The notes below the pieces were generated by a model. The model saw only the letters and a program-made list of their open reading frames with translations. It had not been told where the DNA came from and ran no database searches. From Bolinopsis microptera (Eukaryota > Ctenophora > Tentaculata > Lobata > Bolinopsidae), in contig NW_026971778.1 of the NCBI RefSeq assembly GCF_026151205.1, positions 1 through 64,000 on the forward strand: a DNA stretch of 64,000 bases, given 5' to 3'. Position 1 is the stretch's first letter. Each line of letters starts with the position of its first letter. The position numbers and the translations under genes were made by a program. Of this stretch, positions 43,801 to 55,701 are shown one piece after another.

Positions 43801-44837
43801 CACCAGTTATCAGTATCTCCTAGTTAAGGGAGATTGCCAATGATCTAGTTGGATCTTTGCTAAGTTACTCATTAGTGTAATGACACAGATATGTAACTTA
43901 GCCAAATGATCGGGAAACTGTGATTGAGGGTTAAATGAGAAATCTTGCCAAAAATCCAATCTACATAATGCGATGATATTTTTTAGACATTCTCGCTAAT
44001 ACTTCATTTGATTCAAATTTTAGGAATGTTTCAAATGAAGTATTAGGGAGAATTAAAGGACCTAGCTTTTTTTTTCTTTTTTTTTTAACAAAATTTTTAT
44101 TTACCACAAAACAATCAATACATATTTAATATTATTATACATTAACAAATAAATCTAAATTTAAATTCAGCTATATACAGAATACACAGCCCGCCGCGCA
44201 GACAGCCACACATTGCTGAGAGATTCTCAGGTGCAGATGTAAGCGCCGCGCGCGCGAGGTTTGTTATCTTACAATTACATGTCACGATATATTATTAATT
44301 ATCAGAGAATTTTAGAAGCAAAATAATGTTAGTAATAAAGAGAAGCATAACGATTATCTTTATTTCCACACTTTTGTGACAAAAAGCGATTTATAAATCT
44401 TTGTTCCACCAGGAAGTATGAATAAGGTTATCTTTTGGGGATGCTTTTTGAATTTATTTCAATTTTTAAAATAAAATTGCCGTGTAAAATGTATTAATTT
44501 TTGTGGTAGGATATTTATATTTTTCCATATAATAATTTGATACTTTGTAGACGTACATGTTTAATTGACGATATCAATTCATCGCAGCTCGGCGCGGCAC
44601 AGTAACGCATCGCGCTACAACGTACATGTACGTGTGATGATCTTATATCATAATTTGTATTATATATATTATATGTCCAATGTCTATAACATATATTATA
44701 TAAAGAATATGACCCCACAATTTTTGGTGTAAAATAATTAAGCACAAATATTTGTTGTAAATATCAAGACTGTTGACGAATCCAACTCGGCGCGTGTACG
44801 CGCGTGTCTTGGTAGGTTATAAACCTACAAAAATATT

Positions 44838-44933
44838 GTATCACGTTGCATGACACCCACGGTCGTTTCACTAAATGACGATACAGGTGAAGCCGCGCAC
44901 TTCGTGCGCGGCGAGTCATACAACGTATGACAA
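44838..44933 (+). repeat. ~100-bp palindromic repeat, copy 4
   Basis: ATCACGTTGCATGACACCCA ... GATACAGG ... GCCGCGCACTTCGTGCGCGGC core ... GTCATACAACGTATGACA. This is the most complete copy. Confidence 0.75.
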
Positions 44934-45051
44934 CAAAAATAAACATGCTAAAAAGTTATTGTCCATTGTTAATGAACTAACACGGCGCGCGCTACGTTCG
45001 AGAAGAAAGCGGCGCCTACTACTTCGAAAAAAGTAGACGAGTAAAATCTTT

Positions 45052-45148
45052 GTCTCACGTCGTGACCCAATCGTCGTTTCACTGTAAAGTTTCTACGATA
45101 CAGGGGAGCCGCGCACTCGTGCGCGGCGGGTAATACAACGTATGACAA
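45052..45148 (+). repeat. ~100-bp palindromic repeat, copy 5
   Basis: TCTCACGTCGTGACCCAATC ... TACGATACAGG ... GCCGCGCACTCGTGCGCGGC ... TAATACAACGTATGACA. Confidence 0.7.
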
Positions 45149-45249
45149 TAAAATCCGTAAAATAAAGTAAATGTCGGAATTTTTGTGTTAAATATTTGAA
45201 AAGGGCCGCGCACATTTTTGTTTTTATGTGTTCATTATTAAATTAGTGA

Positions 45250-46826
45250 ATTCTCGAAGTTATGGGGGTACTCTTGTTAAATCTGATCACAAAATTGTTA
45301 TTACACGTTTCAACTTCAGTGACGCTCACCTTGTCTTCCCCAAACAGAAACCTAAAATGCATTTTGATATCACAACCCTTGTCAGTAATCCTGCTGCTAA
45401 AATGCATTACAACAACACATTGAATGATATTCTAACAGACAGCCCTGTTAATCCTAACCCTGAGGAAGAAATGAATAGTTTGTTTCACAATGTACATAAA
45501 GCTGCTGAGGTTAGTATTGGATACCTTCCTAGGAAACGCCCTAAAAACTTTTGTAATGACCTTGAAATTCGAGAGATGTCTGATGAAAAGAAAGTTCTAC
45601 AAGCTCTACTCAATCAGAACAACACCTCTGAAGATAGATCAGTTATACGTACCAAAATCAATCGTATTCAAAATGACACTCGTAAGAGAATCAAGCTCCT
45701 TCAAGAAGAGCATGCAGACACTCTTGCTGAAGAGATAAACGAAACTGATAGTTCTAGAGCATACTTTGCAGCCACTCGCCAACTAGCAGGTATCAAACGT
45801 GCTCCAACCATAAGTGTGCATGATGAAAACTCTAACTTCATAGGTACAGACACTGGAAAAGCTGCTACACTAAAGAACCACTTTGAAGAGAAGTTCACTG
45901 CAAAACATACAGTTGAGCCTATTGACACTTTCTTTGATCAACCTAGTCCTCTCGCTGACCCTATTACTGCTATTGAAGTTGAGATAGCTGCTAAAGCTTT
46001 GAAGAATGGTAGAGCCACTGGGCCTGATGATATCCCAAGTGAATTGATTAAGTATGCAAACAGAAGTGTATTTCAGAAATATGCAGACTGTATAAATACC
46101 GCATTTGAAACAAACACCACCATAACATCTATTGGAAAAGGCAACATTACTCCACTCCAAAAGCCTAAGAAACCACTTGGTCCAGCAGCAAACATCAGAC
46201 CTCTCACCCTCTCAAACTGCTCCAGAAAATTACTGTCAATGATTACCCTAAAACGTATCCAAGGCAAGCTAGATCAGTACACCGGTCCTACACAAAGTGC
46301 TCACAAGAGAGGTAGAAGTTGTGGCGATATAATTTGGTCTCAACGTATGCTAACCTCAGTGGTACTTAGAAAGCATTGGAGCTACCACAGAATGAGTATA
46401 GACATGTCAAGTGCCTTTGACACCATCAGCAGAGAAACAGTACTCAATGTTCTTGAAGATGCTGGCTGTACTAGTGATGAAATTAGGATGGTACGGCTCC
46501 TACTATCAAACACAGTGTTGAAAGTAAAAGTCAATAATACTGTATCAATTGAGTTCCAAAGCACAACTGGAGCATTTCAAGGAGATGCACTATCAGGTAA
46601 TCTATTTACTGTTGTTGAAGCCGCTGCACTTATTCACCTCGGATCTGTACTCTCCCAAGTATCATCAACACCTTACCCAGTGAATCATCCAATCCCTAAT
46701 CCTCCTATCTCAGAAGAATTCATGCCACTCGAAACAGGATACTCTGATGATATTGACTTTAATAACACTGAACTTGCTCCACTCAAAGAAATGCTTCCTA
46801 TCGCTAAAGATATATTCCAGCAGTGG
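45250..46826 (+). pseudogene. Truncated LINE reverse transcriptase
   Basis: The frame starts in the last endonuclease motif (GTLVKSDHKIVITRF; SDH is the usual C-terminal APE motif) and continues into a reverse transcriptase. Visible motifs: GRATGPDDIPSELIK, NIRPLTLSNCSRKLL, motif A SIDMSSAFDTISRE, motif B TGAFQGDALSG, and motif C GYSDDIDF (YSDD in place of the common YADD). It stops at QQWC where the copia element begins (~46827), and the N-terminal endonuclease is missing. So it is truncated at both ends, the 3' end by the copia insertion. It is not LINE-P or LINE-Q. Confidence 0.83.
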
Positions 46827-46972
46827 TGTTAATCTTATATACCATTTACAGGATGGCAGAAACTCCAGGAGGTTTTGTCTGACTTGATTTGTATTCCTCG
46901 TTTGAAGTTTATGTTTCTATCATCCACTAGTGTTACTGTCTCACTTTATTGAATTAAAAGTGATAGCAGGAA
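46827..46972 (+). repeat. Candidate copia 5' LTR and leader
   Basis: TGTTAATC at 46827 is a typical Ty1/copia LTR start and abuts the broken LINE frame. AGTGATAGCAGGAA just before the Gag-Pol ATG (46973) is a possible primer-binding site. The 3' LTR is not in the window, so the LTR end and TSD cannot be confirmed. Confidence 0.4.
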
Positions 46973-49900
46973 ATGTCGGAAAATCAAGTGAACAGTAGTG
47001 GACCACCTATCCCTAAGTTAGGAGATTCTTATCTTTTGTTCAAGAAAGAAGTGAAATTGTGGTCGGCAACCACATTGATCGAAGAAAAGCGTCAAGCAGG
47101 ATGTATTGTTTTTATGTTACCTCAGAAGGCTAAGTCTGAGGCAGTGGAAGTTCCACTTGAAGTATTACAAAATGGCAGAACAGACACAGTAGAAGGTGCT
47201 GAAGTAAAGACATCGGGATTAGACTGCCTCCTGGAGGTCCTTGATGGAATTTATCTTGAAGATTTGGCTAAGGAAAAGTTCAAGACTTATGACATGTTCA
47301 GAAAGTTAAGTCGGGAAGGAAGCCAAGATGTCAAGGAGTTTATTTCGTCATTCGAAAAAGTTGTAAAACGAATGGAAGAGCATGATATTAAGCTTCCACA
47401 ACCTGTTCTAGCGTATGAATTACTTAGAAGTTGTAATGTTAGTGATTACAAGTATTCTGTTGCCATTACTATGTGTGGCGACTTAACATACACTAACATG
47501 AAAGAAACGATAAAGAAGATCACAACTATGAAAGATCCAGAAAGTTCACACCAGAGAATGATTGGTGTAGTTAAAGAAGACTCTACATTTTATACTGGTA
47601 ACTCCTGTATTGAAAATCAGTTTAATATGTATGATGAATACGAAAATGAAAATGAAGTACTGAATGCTCAGGAAATGGAGCAGCATGCATATTACAGCCA
47701 AGGAAGAAGTGGCTATTCGGGAAGAGGATACCGGGGATATGGCTTTAGAAGAGGAAATGGTAGAGGAGCCAGAGGATACCGACAACAGAATCAACAGCAG
47801 GAAAGTCAACATCAGGTAGCTGCGGGTGTCAGAAGTGACAGAAAAATGAACCCAACAGACAAATATGGGCGGCATTTTACTTGTAATGTTTGCAAGTCGA
47901 TTTACCACTTTTCTAGAGATTGTCCAGAACGCCGCAGAATAAACAAAAGTGGAAATCAGGTAACGAGTGAGAATGTAAATCTCTTTATGAATGCTCCTGC
48001 CCAAGAAGAGAACTCAAATGTTATGGACCAATTTACCAGTGACAACTTTGGGTTAGCAGTTCTTGACAGTGGATGCAACAAAACGGTTTGTGGAAAGGAA
48101 TGGTTGAAAGTCTATCTTCAGTCGCTGTCTCCAGAAGATTTCATTAAGGTGTGCTATGAAGAGAAACATGTATCGTTTAAATTTGGAGATAATGCACCAT
48201 CAAAGTCAAGGACATGCTGCACATTCCCAGCCGTTGTATGTGACAAACAGGTGAACATTGTGGCACAAGTTGTTGATGATCAGATTCCATTACTGATTAG
48301 CAAACAGTCAATGAAAGATGCTAGAATGGTATTGGACTTTGGAGATGACACAGTGAAGGCTTTTGGTGTAAAGCAGAAAATCATCTTCAATGAATCAGGA
48401 CACTGTAGCATCCCTCTGAGCAAGAATACTATCCATCAACAAGTCTGCTTATGTAAATCAGGAGAGGAAATTGTAAACCTGACCATGGAAAGTACTGACA
48501 AAAGAAAGATAGCGATTAAGCTACATAAGCAATTCGCCCATCCCCCACCTGAAAAGTTAAAGTCACTCTTAAGAACAGCAGGACAGCTTACCAAGGAAAT
48601 TGCTCGAGAGATTGACACAGTATCGTCTAACTGTGATGTGTGCAAGAGATACAAGCGACCGAATAATCGTCCAGTAGTCTGTATGCCTTTAGCCAAAGAC
48701 TTCAATGATACCGTTGCCATGGATATTAAGGTGTACGACAAGAATAAAAACATTTACATCCAGCACATGATTGACCATAAAACCAGATTCTCTGCTGCAA
48801 AAGTTATCAGGTCAAAAGACAAGGAAACCATTGTGGAAAGTGTCTTTACACACTGGATCAACACTTTTGGACCACCGAAGAAGTTCATGAGTGACAATGG
48901 AGGGGAATATGTTAACAAAAGTTTTGTTGACCTCTGTGAGAAATTCAACGTTCATATCATCACTACTGGAGCTGAAGCACCTTGGAGCAATGCCCTTGTA
49001 GAACGGCACCATGCCCTTTTGTCTAACAGTATGATAAAGATCATGGAAGATACTAAATGCTCAGTTGAAGTTGCTTTAGCATGGGCCTGTCATGCCAAGA
49101 ACACTTTGGCAAATGTAAATGGTTTCTCGCCATATCAGTTAATCTTTGGCAAAAATCCATCTCTCACTTCTATTGATGATCCCTATGCTAGTCCAACGAT
49201 TGTTGAAGATGAGAGTCCAAGTGAAACTGTTGCCAAGAACATCTCTGCCATCTACAGTGCTCGAAAAAGAATGATGGAAAGCGAAGCTAGTGAGATGATC
49301 AGACGAGCCATTAGATCAAAAACTAGAGAAGTGTACACTGATGAGATACAGTCGGGTGATATGGTATACTACAAAAGAAATGATGATAAGCGATGGCGAG
49401 GACCAGGAACAGTTATAGGTGTGGACAAGAAAGTTGTAGTTGTAAGACATGGTGGGTATATTGTTCGATGCCACCGGATTCATGTTGTCAATGTAAATGA
49501 ACTGTACTCAAAAGATGTTTCCGAAGTAAGTGGGACCGATCCACCAGATGAGCCTAATCCCACTGTTGAAGAATTTTACAATGCAACTCAAATGCTGAAA
49601 AATGATGTTCTGTTGAACGCTTTCGATATTGCTCCTGCTGAAGAGGATCCCAGTGACATAAAGTGAGGAATCTAAGAATCTAATTCCTAGCCATATTAAT
49701 TTCCATAGCCACGCCGACTAATTTTTGTCAACAAAATTATTAAATCAACTTTAAAATAGTCGCTCTCGGTTGTTACACACTGTAACGCCGCGCACTGTAC
49801 TTTAATTCTATATTTATCTGAGAAGATGTTCGAATCGAGCGCAAATGCCAGATTCCTGTCAGGATCCTAGTTCTTGCGCTTAACTTGCGCGTTACCAAAT

Positions 49901-51704
49901 AATCCAAGATATTTCTGTCAGGATCCAAGATTTTCCTACTACCAGTATGGTAGTATGGACTGTTTGGTAGTATGGTAGTATGGTAGTTGCAGGAACGCGC
50001 GAAGATCTATATGTAAATATTACTAAAGCGTACATGGAATCGTATCCTAGTCGGTTAATCCGTCGGTACTATACTAGCAGATCGCGAGTTCGAGACTCGG
50101 AAAGGAATTTTTTCACAATCTTTTGGCAATTATGAATAACTATACTAATGAATTAATAACTATACTAATGAATAACTAAACCTCTGTAATATAACTAGCA
50201 AAGTAAAATGAAATCGTTATCCGGCCGCGGAGCGGCCGAAAAATTTATGGTAGTCGTTTTAAAAATATATGGTAGCCGTTTTTTCTTTCCAGACTGGATT
50301 CCTAGTCCCTTTTTAAATTTATGTCACTGGGAAGAGGATGATAATAATACTGTAAGCACAGATAATATACCACAAAGCAACGAAACTAATGTAGAGGAAT
50401 CAATGTCTACAAAGGAGCAGAAGTTCTGCAAAGCTAAGTCAAAGTATGAGAAGAAGAAGGTCAGTATCGAAGTGTTAAACACTGACCCCTATAAGTCACA
50501 GAAGACTGACGAAATCGAAAAATGGAAGCAAAACAATGTGTATGAAGAGGTTGAGGCTCACGAAGTAGATGATCAGTTTGTCCCCATTTCGACAAGGTGG
50601 GTCACAAATGACAATGGTCATAAGAAAAAGGCCCGTTTGGTAGCTCGAGGTTTTGAGGAAATTCCTCTTGATAGTACCGAAAGAGTCAGTCCTACTTGTC
50701 GAAAAGAATCTCTAAGACTTCTATTCACAGTAGCAGCATCAATGAAGTGGCCTATTCATTCTCTTGATATAACCTCAGCATTTCTACAAGGTAAACCAAT
50801 TGAGCGACTAGTTTATCTTACCCCTCCAAAGGAATGCTATAAACCAGGAATACTGTGGAAGCTGAACACATGTGTTTATGGACTGTCAGATGCTGCAAAG
50901 ATGTGGTACAGAAATGTAAAAGACCACAGTGAACAAGCTGGTTTAAGGAAATGTTTATATGATGATGCTCTGTTCTTTTCAAGAGTTGACAAAGAAGATC
51001 TTGCAGGAATAATGACTGTACATGTAGATGACTTCATCTATGCAGGGACCAAAGGTTTTGAGTCTAATATTCACAAAGATGTGCTGCATGGATTTGAGAT
51101 TAAGTCACAGGAAGCATCGCGATTCACATATCTTGGACTTGAGGTGGAACAAGATCCAATCTCATATGAAATCACTGTTGGACAGTCAGATTATATCAGT
51201 GCTTTAAAGACCATAGGACTATCAAGTAACAGAAGAAGCCAGAAAACACATGCTCTGACTCACGAAGAGTATGTACAGTACAGATCAGGTGTTGGACAAC
51301 TTATCTGGTTATCTGTCCAAACCAGACCAGATATTTCGTTTGATGCTTGTCAGTTGAGCAATAATCTGAAAGATCCCAACGTCTCAGACATAATGCTTCA
51401 CAACAAGATAGTCAAAAAGCTTAAAACTGATGAAGATGCCCCACTGACCTTCAGAGAACTGCCTAACATAAAGAATGGAGTAAGACTACTTACATACAGT
51501 GATGCATCGTTTGGAAATCTTAGTAACAATGGTAGTCAGTGTGGGTATCTGATACTTATTTCGGATAAAGATAGTAGAGTCAAAAACCCTGTCTGTTGGA
51601 AATCTGTAAAGTTGGACAGAGTCTGTTACAGTACTTTAGCCGCTGAAAGCCTTGCACTCCTGAAAGCGGCTGATCACACCATTTTTATTCAGCAAACACT
51701 ACAA
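46973..51704 (+). pseudogene. Copia Gag-Pol polyprotein, disrupted
   Basis: Two frames (46973-49648 and 50340-51704) are in phase across the MITE. Residues 1-300 are Gag with an RG-rich stretch (GRSGYSGRGYRGYG) and the zinc knuckle CNVCKSIYHFSRDC near 303. The aspartic protease has VLDSGCNKTV near 363. Integrase has the HHCC finger (HKQFAH ... CDVCKRY, ~517-560) and DDE residues in AMDIKVYD, FMSDNGGEY and LVERHH. After the MITE comes the reverse transcriptase: WVTNDNGHKKKARLVARG, DITSAFLQG and catalytic HVDDFIYAG (HVDD instead of YVDD). RNase H follows: LTYSDASFG and STLAAESLA. The chain breaks off at IQQTLQQ where the LINE-P tail begins. Broken twice, so non-autonomous now. Confidence 0.9.
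49649..50331. mobile_element. 683-bp MITE, copy 2, in copia pol
   Basis: The same element as 5995-6676: identical CCCAGTGACATAAA ends and colinear interior. It is flanked by AAGAGGAT at 49641-49648 and 50332-50339. The A-box region is mutated (TATCCTAGTCGG), while the B-box GAGTTCGAGAC is kept. Ignoring the element and one TSD copy makes the pol frame continuous, so pol was open when the MITE arrived. Confidence 0.9.
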
Positions 51705-52296
51705 CAGGAAAACAACAATTTCAGGAAAACAACAATTTTATTTAGTATCAGTTACAGCAAACAAAAAATATATTTTATATAATATAATATAACTAGGACG
51801 AACTTTAGTTTAGAAATCTTGGGGGACTTGGAGTAGCAAGAGATTGACTAGAAGGTATATACCTTTTACCAAAAACGTCGAAAAGAATCCTGGGTGATAC
51901 AGGATCGGAGAGTACAGACCATAAAGTTTACGCACCCACCTTTGCCTCCAGAATTCTTGGTTGGTTGAAAATGTATGCTAACTTGGTCGTTTATACTCCA
52001 AGTCCCTTTGTTAAAAGAAGTAACATTATGTACGTCTGGAGTTAACTTCATTCAATAATAACAATATCAATATAGTCAATATCAATATCAGACTAAACTA
52101 TCAAATAAATTATCAAATATTATTTGTTAATTCGATCTGAATAAAAATTTAGTTAAGTTAAGATATTAAATAATTAAAAACATTACAACAAGTGGTTAAA
52201 AACGCCCAAAATTGATCTGAGAGCTTTTCAGTCTATGATACAATCATGATAGTAATATTAAGTGTGTTAAGTGTGTGCTGCTGCGATAAGAATAGA

Positions 52297-55200
52297 TTAC
52301 TGCAATTTAAAATTGTTTGGATTCCAAGTATCTTTTAAATCAGCAGCCTGTACTTGTAATAATAGTGCCTTGGTTCTCAATTTTATCAAGTTAATGGAAG
52401 TTTCTAGGCAATTGCTTGAGGTTAGAATTTTTTTATGAACAGTGTTCCAAAGCTTGGCTGCAGTGAACAAAAAAATATTTGATTTATTAAGAAGAATAAC
52501 CGTTAAACTCGTTGTACGGTTTGAAATGTTGATGGCCTCATAAAGGGAGTATGGGCAGTGGTACTTGATAATCTTAGAGAATTCTGAAATGCAATGGTAC
52601 TTGAACAAGTTTTGAACTGTAAGAATTTTTAGTCTATTAAAAATGGGTTTTGTATGCTCCTTTTCAAAATGTTTATGGCCTAATCTTTGCATACCATATG
52701 GTCTAGTTCTTGCACATGTTGATTGTTTATCTAGATATGAGTCGAGATCACCAAAAAGGATCCTTATACAGTGCTTCTGAGTGATAAAAAGACTGTCATT
52801 GGACCGTTCCTTGATGACAACACCCCAAACACTTATACCATAACTGAGATGTGATTCAAAAAGAGCATTATATATTTTCAAGTATAGTTCAGCAGGTATA
52901 GAGTGCCGGATTCTACAGATTGCACCAGTCATGGTCCGCAGCTTTTTACGGATGTAGTGCATGTGGGCAATCCAGTTTAGCTTACTATCTATAACAACAC
53001 CTAAGAATTTGGTATCCTTGACTTTAGTAATAACCTTACCATCGATGAATATTGATCTAGATTCATCTAGCAGGTTAGCAAATGGTCTAGTCCGCGCACA
53101 GGTGTCATCATATTCAGAGGCAGGTTTAAAATGTATGTAGCAGCATTTGGACATGTTGATATGAAGTAGATTACATTTCATGTAAATCGAGACATGTTTA
53201 AGTACTAAGTTGGCTTTTTTATATGTTGCTTCTCTAGATGGTCCTGATATGAAGATATTAGTGTCATCAGCATAAAGTACAAATTTCACCTCACTGTCTG
53301 AAAAACAGTTTACTATATCGTTCATATACAGTAGGAAGAGTAGTGGCCCAAGAATTGACCCTTGTGGTACTCCAAATTTCACGTCCATTGTTACTGATGG
53401 TACATCGTTATACATAACATACTGCTTTCTGTTAGTCAAATAGCTTTTAAGTAAGGTAAGTGCTGAACCCCTAATACCGTAGGAATTTAACTTGCTTAGA
53501 AGAATATTGTGATCAAGGGTGTCAAAGGCTTTGCTCAAGTCAATGAATATGCCCAATACATGTTTATTGCTAGCCAGAGACTTTGTAACGGAGTCTATAG
53601 ATTTGTGTAGAGCATGAGTGGTAGAATGGCCTTTTCTAAATCCAAACTGTGAGTCTGTTAGTACACCTTTAGATGTGAAGAAATTATAAAGGCGTTTGTA
53701 AATGATCTTCTCAAAGATTTTTCCAAATAAAGGTAATATTGATACAGGCCGATAATTTTCAATGCATTCCTTATTGTCTTTCTTGTAAATAGGAATAACT
53801 TTACCAGTTTTAAATATACTTGGGAATGTACCACTTTGTATACATGTGTTGTAAAGCCTGGCCAAGGTACCAGCAATGAGCTTTGCCGATTTTTTTACAA
53901 CGATTATAGGTATGTCACTCGCCTTGCCATTTTGAAAATCTCTGATGACCTCGACAATCTCGTCTTCATTAGTTTCTTCAAGGTATATGGAGTCAGATAC
54001 TGAATTAGACATGAACTGAGCAAATGATTCTACTGGTTCCAGAGAAATACTATTGTTTGACAATACATTTTTATTGAGATTACTTGCAAGAGATGTAAAA
54101 TATTCACAAAATTTGTTAGCAATTATTCGTCTGCAAGTAACTCTCTGGCCATCTATGACAAAATCGTCCTTACATCTAGACAAATTTTTACCACGGAGTT
54201 CATTTATAACTTCCCAAGTCTTTTTCGAATTCATGCTGTACTTCTCGAATTTTTGAGTATAGCACATAGCCTTTGCCATATTTATTGACCTTTTGAGAAA
54301 CTTGTCGAATTCCTTGTAGTAGATGTGCTTGTTTGGGTCCCCGTCAGGTAGTTTTAATGTACAAGTCTTCTTCCATTCGAAATACAACCTAGCTTTCTTA
54401 TCGATGGAATTAATTAGGCCCTGGGTAATCCAAGGGTTGGTTATGCTGTTACGTTTAGTGGTTCTAGGAGTTAGAAGTTTGCAAGACAAATCTATCTTTT
54501 CTTGAAATAACTGCATGAAAGAATCAAATGTGTTACAGCTGTGGTGGAACCTATCTACATCGTTTTCTATTTCAAGACAGAGCTTTTCTAAGTTAGCATT
54601 ACTATAGTCGTAGTGTATAGTAATTTTGTCTGATGAATCAGGTGTTGGCACAGAGTCAGGGGAAAGTTCAATAAGAGTGAATATAGGGTGATGGTGGGAG
54701 ATCTTGTCAGATATCACACCAGAAATAAGGGTTTGATCTACTACATTGGTATGGATATTGTCAATACAGGTCCTGGAACAGCCAGGCATTTGGTGAGTTG
54801 GTACTGATATGGTTGGTATGAAGCCGTTGTTGAATATTATTTCTTGGAATTTGTCCTCTGATGGAGATGGGTCCTTCAACATGTTTATATTGAAATCACC
54901 AAGAATATATACTTTTTTGCCATTCAGTTTTGAGAGAATACATTCATATGCTTCGTTGAACAGTTCAAGTGATGCGTTTGGGGGACGGTATATAACCCCT
55001 ACAACAGTTGGGTCTTGCAAGCTAGTGATGGATACGAACAGTGATTCTATGTGTTCATTACAGAGAGATAAGCCAGGGATTTTGTTAAAGTTAAAGGAGT
55101 TGTGCAGGTAAAGACACACTCCTGATCCTTTACCCTTGAACTGGTTTTTCTTTTGACAAAAATAACGTGATTGGTAACAGGAGGAGTATCCGTTAAGCTG

Positions 55201-55701
55201 ATACAGAGTTCCATTTTCGGGATTAGTATTTGTTTCTGCAAGACCGATAACAGAGAATTTGTGGTCGATACAAGACAGCTCAACTGCAAAGTTGTCAAAG
55301 TTTGATGCATTTCCATCAATATTTAGGAATAATTTGGACAAATATTTAGCTGAATTTTTAGGTAGGATGGTAGCATTCAACTCAGTTATGGAGAATGTTT
55401 TGCAATTTTCAAGAATCTTTGAGCTATTGTAGATAGATTCAATATAATTAACTGGCTCATCATCAATGAGGCCATTGTTTGCAAAGTGTGGAGCTTGGTA
55501 GAAAGGGTTGTACCGTACAATATCATTGGCATCAGTGCATATTTTGCAGTATGTTGCATCTCGAAATTTGGTTATGTTATCATCAGTTTTACATTTTTTG
55601 TGCATTATTTTGTCACACATCTGACAAATCAAAAATGGATGTCCAGCACGCACAGGTCTATCGCAACAGCAGCAGATTTCGCATATCAGTTTGACTACCA
55701 T
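52297..55701 (-). CDS. LINE-P copy 1 ORF2: PHD-like finger, APE endonuclease, reverse transcriptase
   Basis: 1134 residues, intact frame. The N-terminal zinc finger (CEICCCCDRP...FLICQMCDKIMHKKC...YCKIC, ~8-57) looks like a PHD-type C4HC3. APE endonuclease: FLNIDGNASNFD, SVIGLAETNTNP, YILGDFNINML and a terminal SHHHPIF. RT: RPVSILPLFGKIFEKII, motif A IDLSKAFDTLDHN, motif B FGVPQGSILGP, motif C LYADDTNIF. The C-terminal LINE domain holds CARTRPYGMQRLG. It is roughly two-thirds to three-quarters identical to copy 2 by eye, so they are different subfamilies. The start ATG overlaps the ORF1 stop by 7 nt (ATGGTAG). Confidence 0.92.
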   Translation of the reverse strand: MVVKLICEICCCCDRPVRAGHPFLICQMCDKIMHKKCKTDDNITKFRDATYCKICTDANDIVRYNPFYQAPHFANNGLIDDEPVNYIESIYNSSKILENCKTFSITELNATILPKNSAKYLSKLFLNIDGNASNFDNFAVELSCIDHKFSVIGLAETNTNPENGTLYQLNGYSSCYQSRYFCQKKNQFKGKGSGVCLYLHNSFNFNKIPGLSLCNEHIESLFVSITSLQDPTVVGVIYRPPNASLELFNEAYECILSKLNGKKVYILGDFNINMLKDPSPSEDKFQEIIFNNGFIPTISVPTHQMPGCSRTCIDNIHTNVVDQTLISGVISDKISHHHPIFTLIELSPDSVPTPDSSDKITIHYDYSNANLEKLCLEIENDVDRFHHSCNTFDSFMQLFQEKIDLSCKLLTPRTTKRNSITNPWITQGLINSIDKKARLYFEWKKTCTLKLPDGDPNKHIYYKEFDKFLKRSINMAKAMCYTQKFEKYSMNSKKTWEVINELRGKNLSRCKDDFVIDGQRVTCRRIIANKFCEYFTSLASNLNKNVLSNNSISLEPVESFAQFMSNSVSDSIYLEETNEDEIVEVIRDFQNGKASDIPIIVVKKSAKLIAGTLARLYNTCIQSGTFPSIFKTGKVIPIYKKDNKECIENYRPVSILPLFGKIFEKIIYKRLYNFFTSKGVLTDSQFGFRKGHSTTHALHKSIDSVTKSLASNKHVLGIFIDLSKAFDTLDHNILLSKLNSYGIRGSALTLLKSYLTNRKQYVMYNDVPSVTMDVKFGVPQGSILGPLLFLLYMNDIVNCFSDSEVKFVLYADDTNIFISGPSREATYKKANLVLKHVSIYMKCNLLHINMSKCCYIHFKPASEYDDTCARTRPFANLLDESRSIFIDGKVITKVKDTKFLGVVIDSKLNWIAHMHYIRKKLRTMTGAICRIRHSIPAELYLKIYNALFESHLSYGISVWGVVIKERSNDSLFITQKHCIRILFGDLDSYLDKQSTCARTRPYGMQRLGHKHFEKEHTKPIFNRLKILTVQNLFKYHCISEFSKIIKYHCPYSLYEAINISNRTTSLTVILLNKSNIFLFTAAKLWNTVHKKILTSSNCLETSINLIKLRTKALLLQVQAADLKDTWNPNNFKLQ

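Larger units (their letters stand above)
43500..45227. other. Non-coding repeat-rich stretch
   Basis: No gene seen. It holds the presumptive 5' UTR of the PHD-RT-RLE element (43500-43640), a tRNA-like stretch near 43724-43800, an AT-rich part with a T-run (44068-44090), the interspersed repeat also interrupted by LINE-Q (44095-44230), the CAGTAACGCATCGCGC repeat (44598-44625), and two copies of the palindromic ~100-bp repeat. Confidence 0.5.
46827..51704 (+). mobile_element. Ty1/copia LTR retrotransposon, interrupted and 3'-incomplete
   Basis: Gag-Pol order is protease-integrase-RT-RNase H, which defines Ty1/copia. It carries a 683-bp MITE at 49649-50331, and at ~51705 runs into the tail of a LINE-P inserted in the opposite orientation. 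Its remaining RNase H end and 3' LTR should lie beyond the right edge of the window, past the interrupting LINE-P. Confidence 0.87.

Noticed and set aside
50208-50331. Start of the second copia ORF inside the MITE
   Set aside because: The first ~40 codons come from MITE sequence (the same residues appear near 6592-6680); copia coding resumes at 50340.
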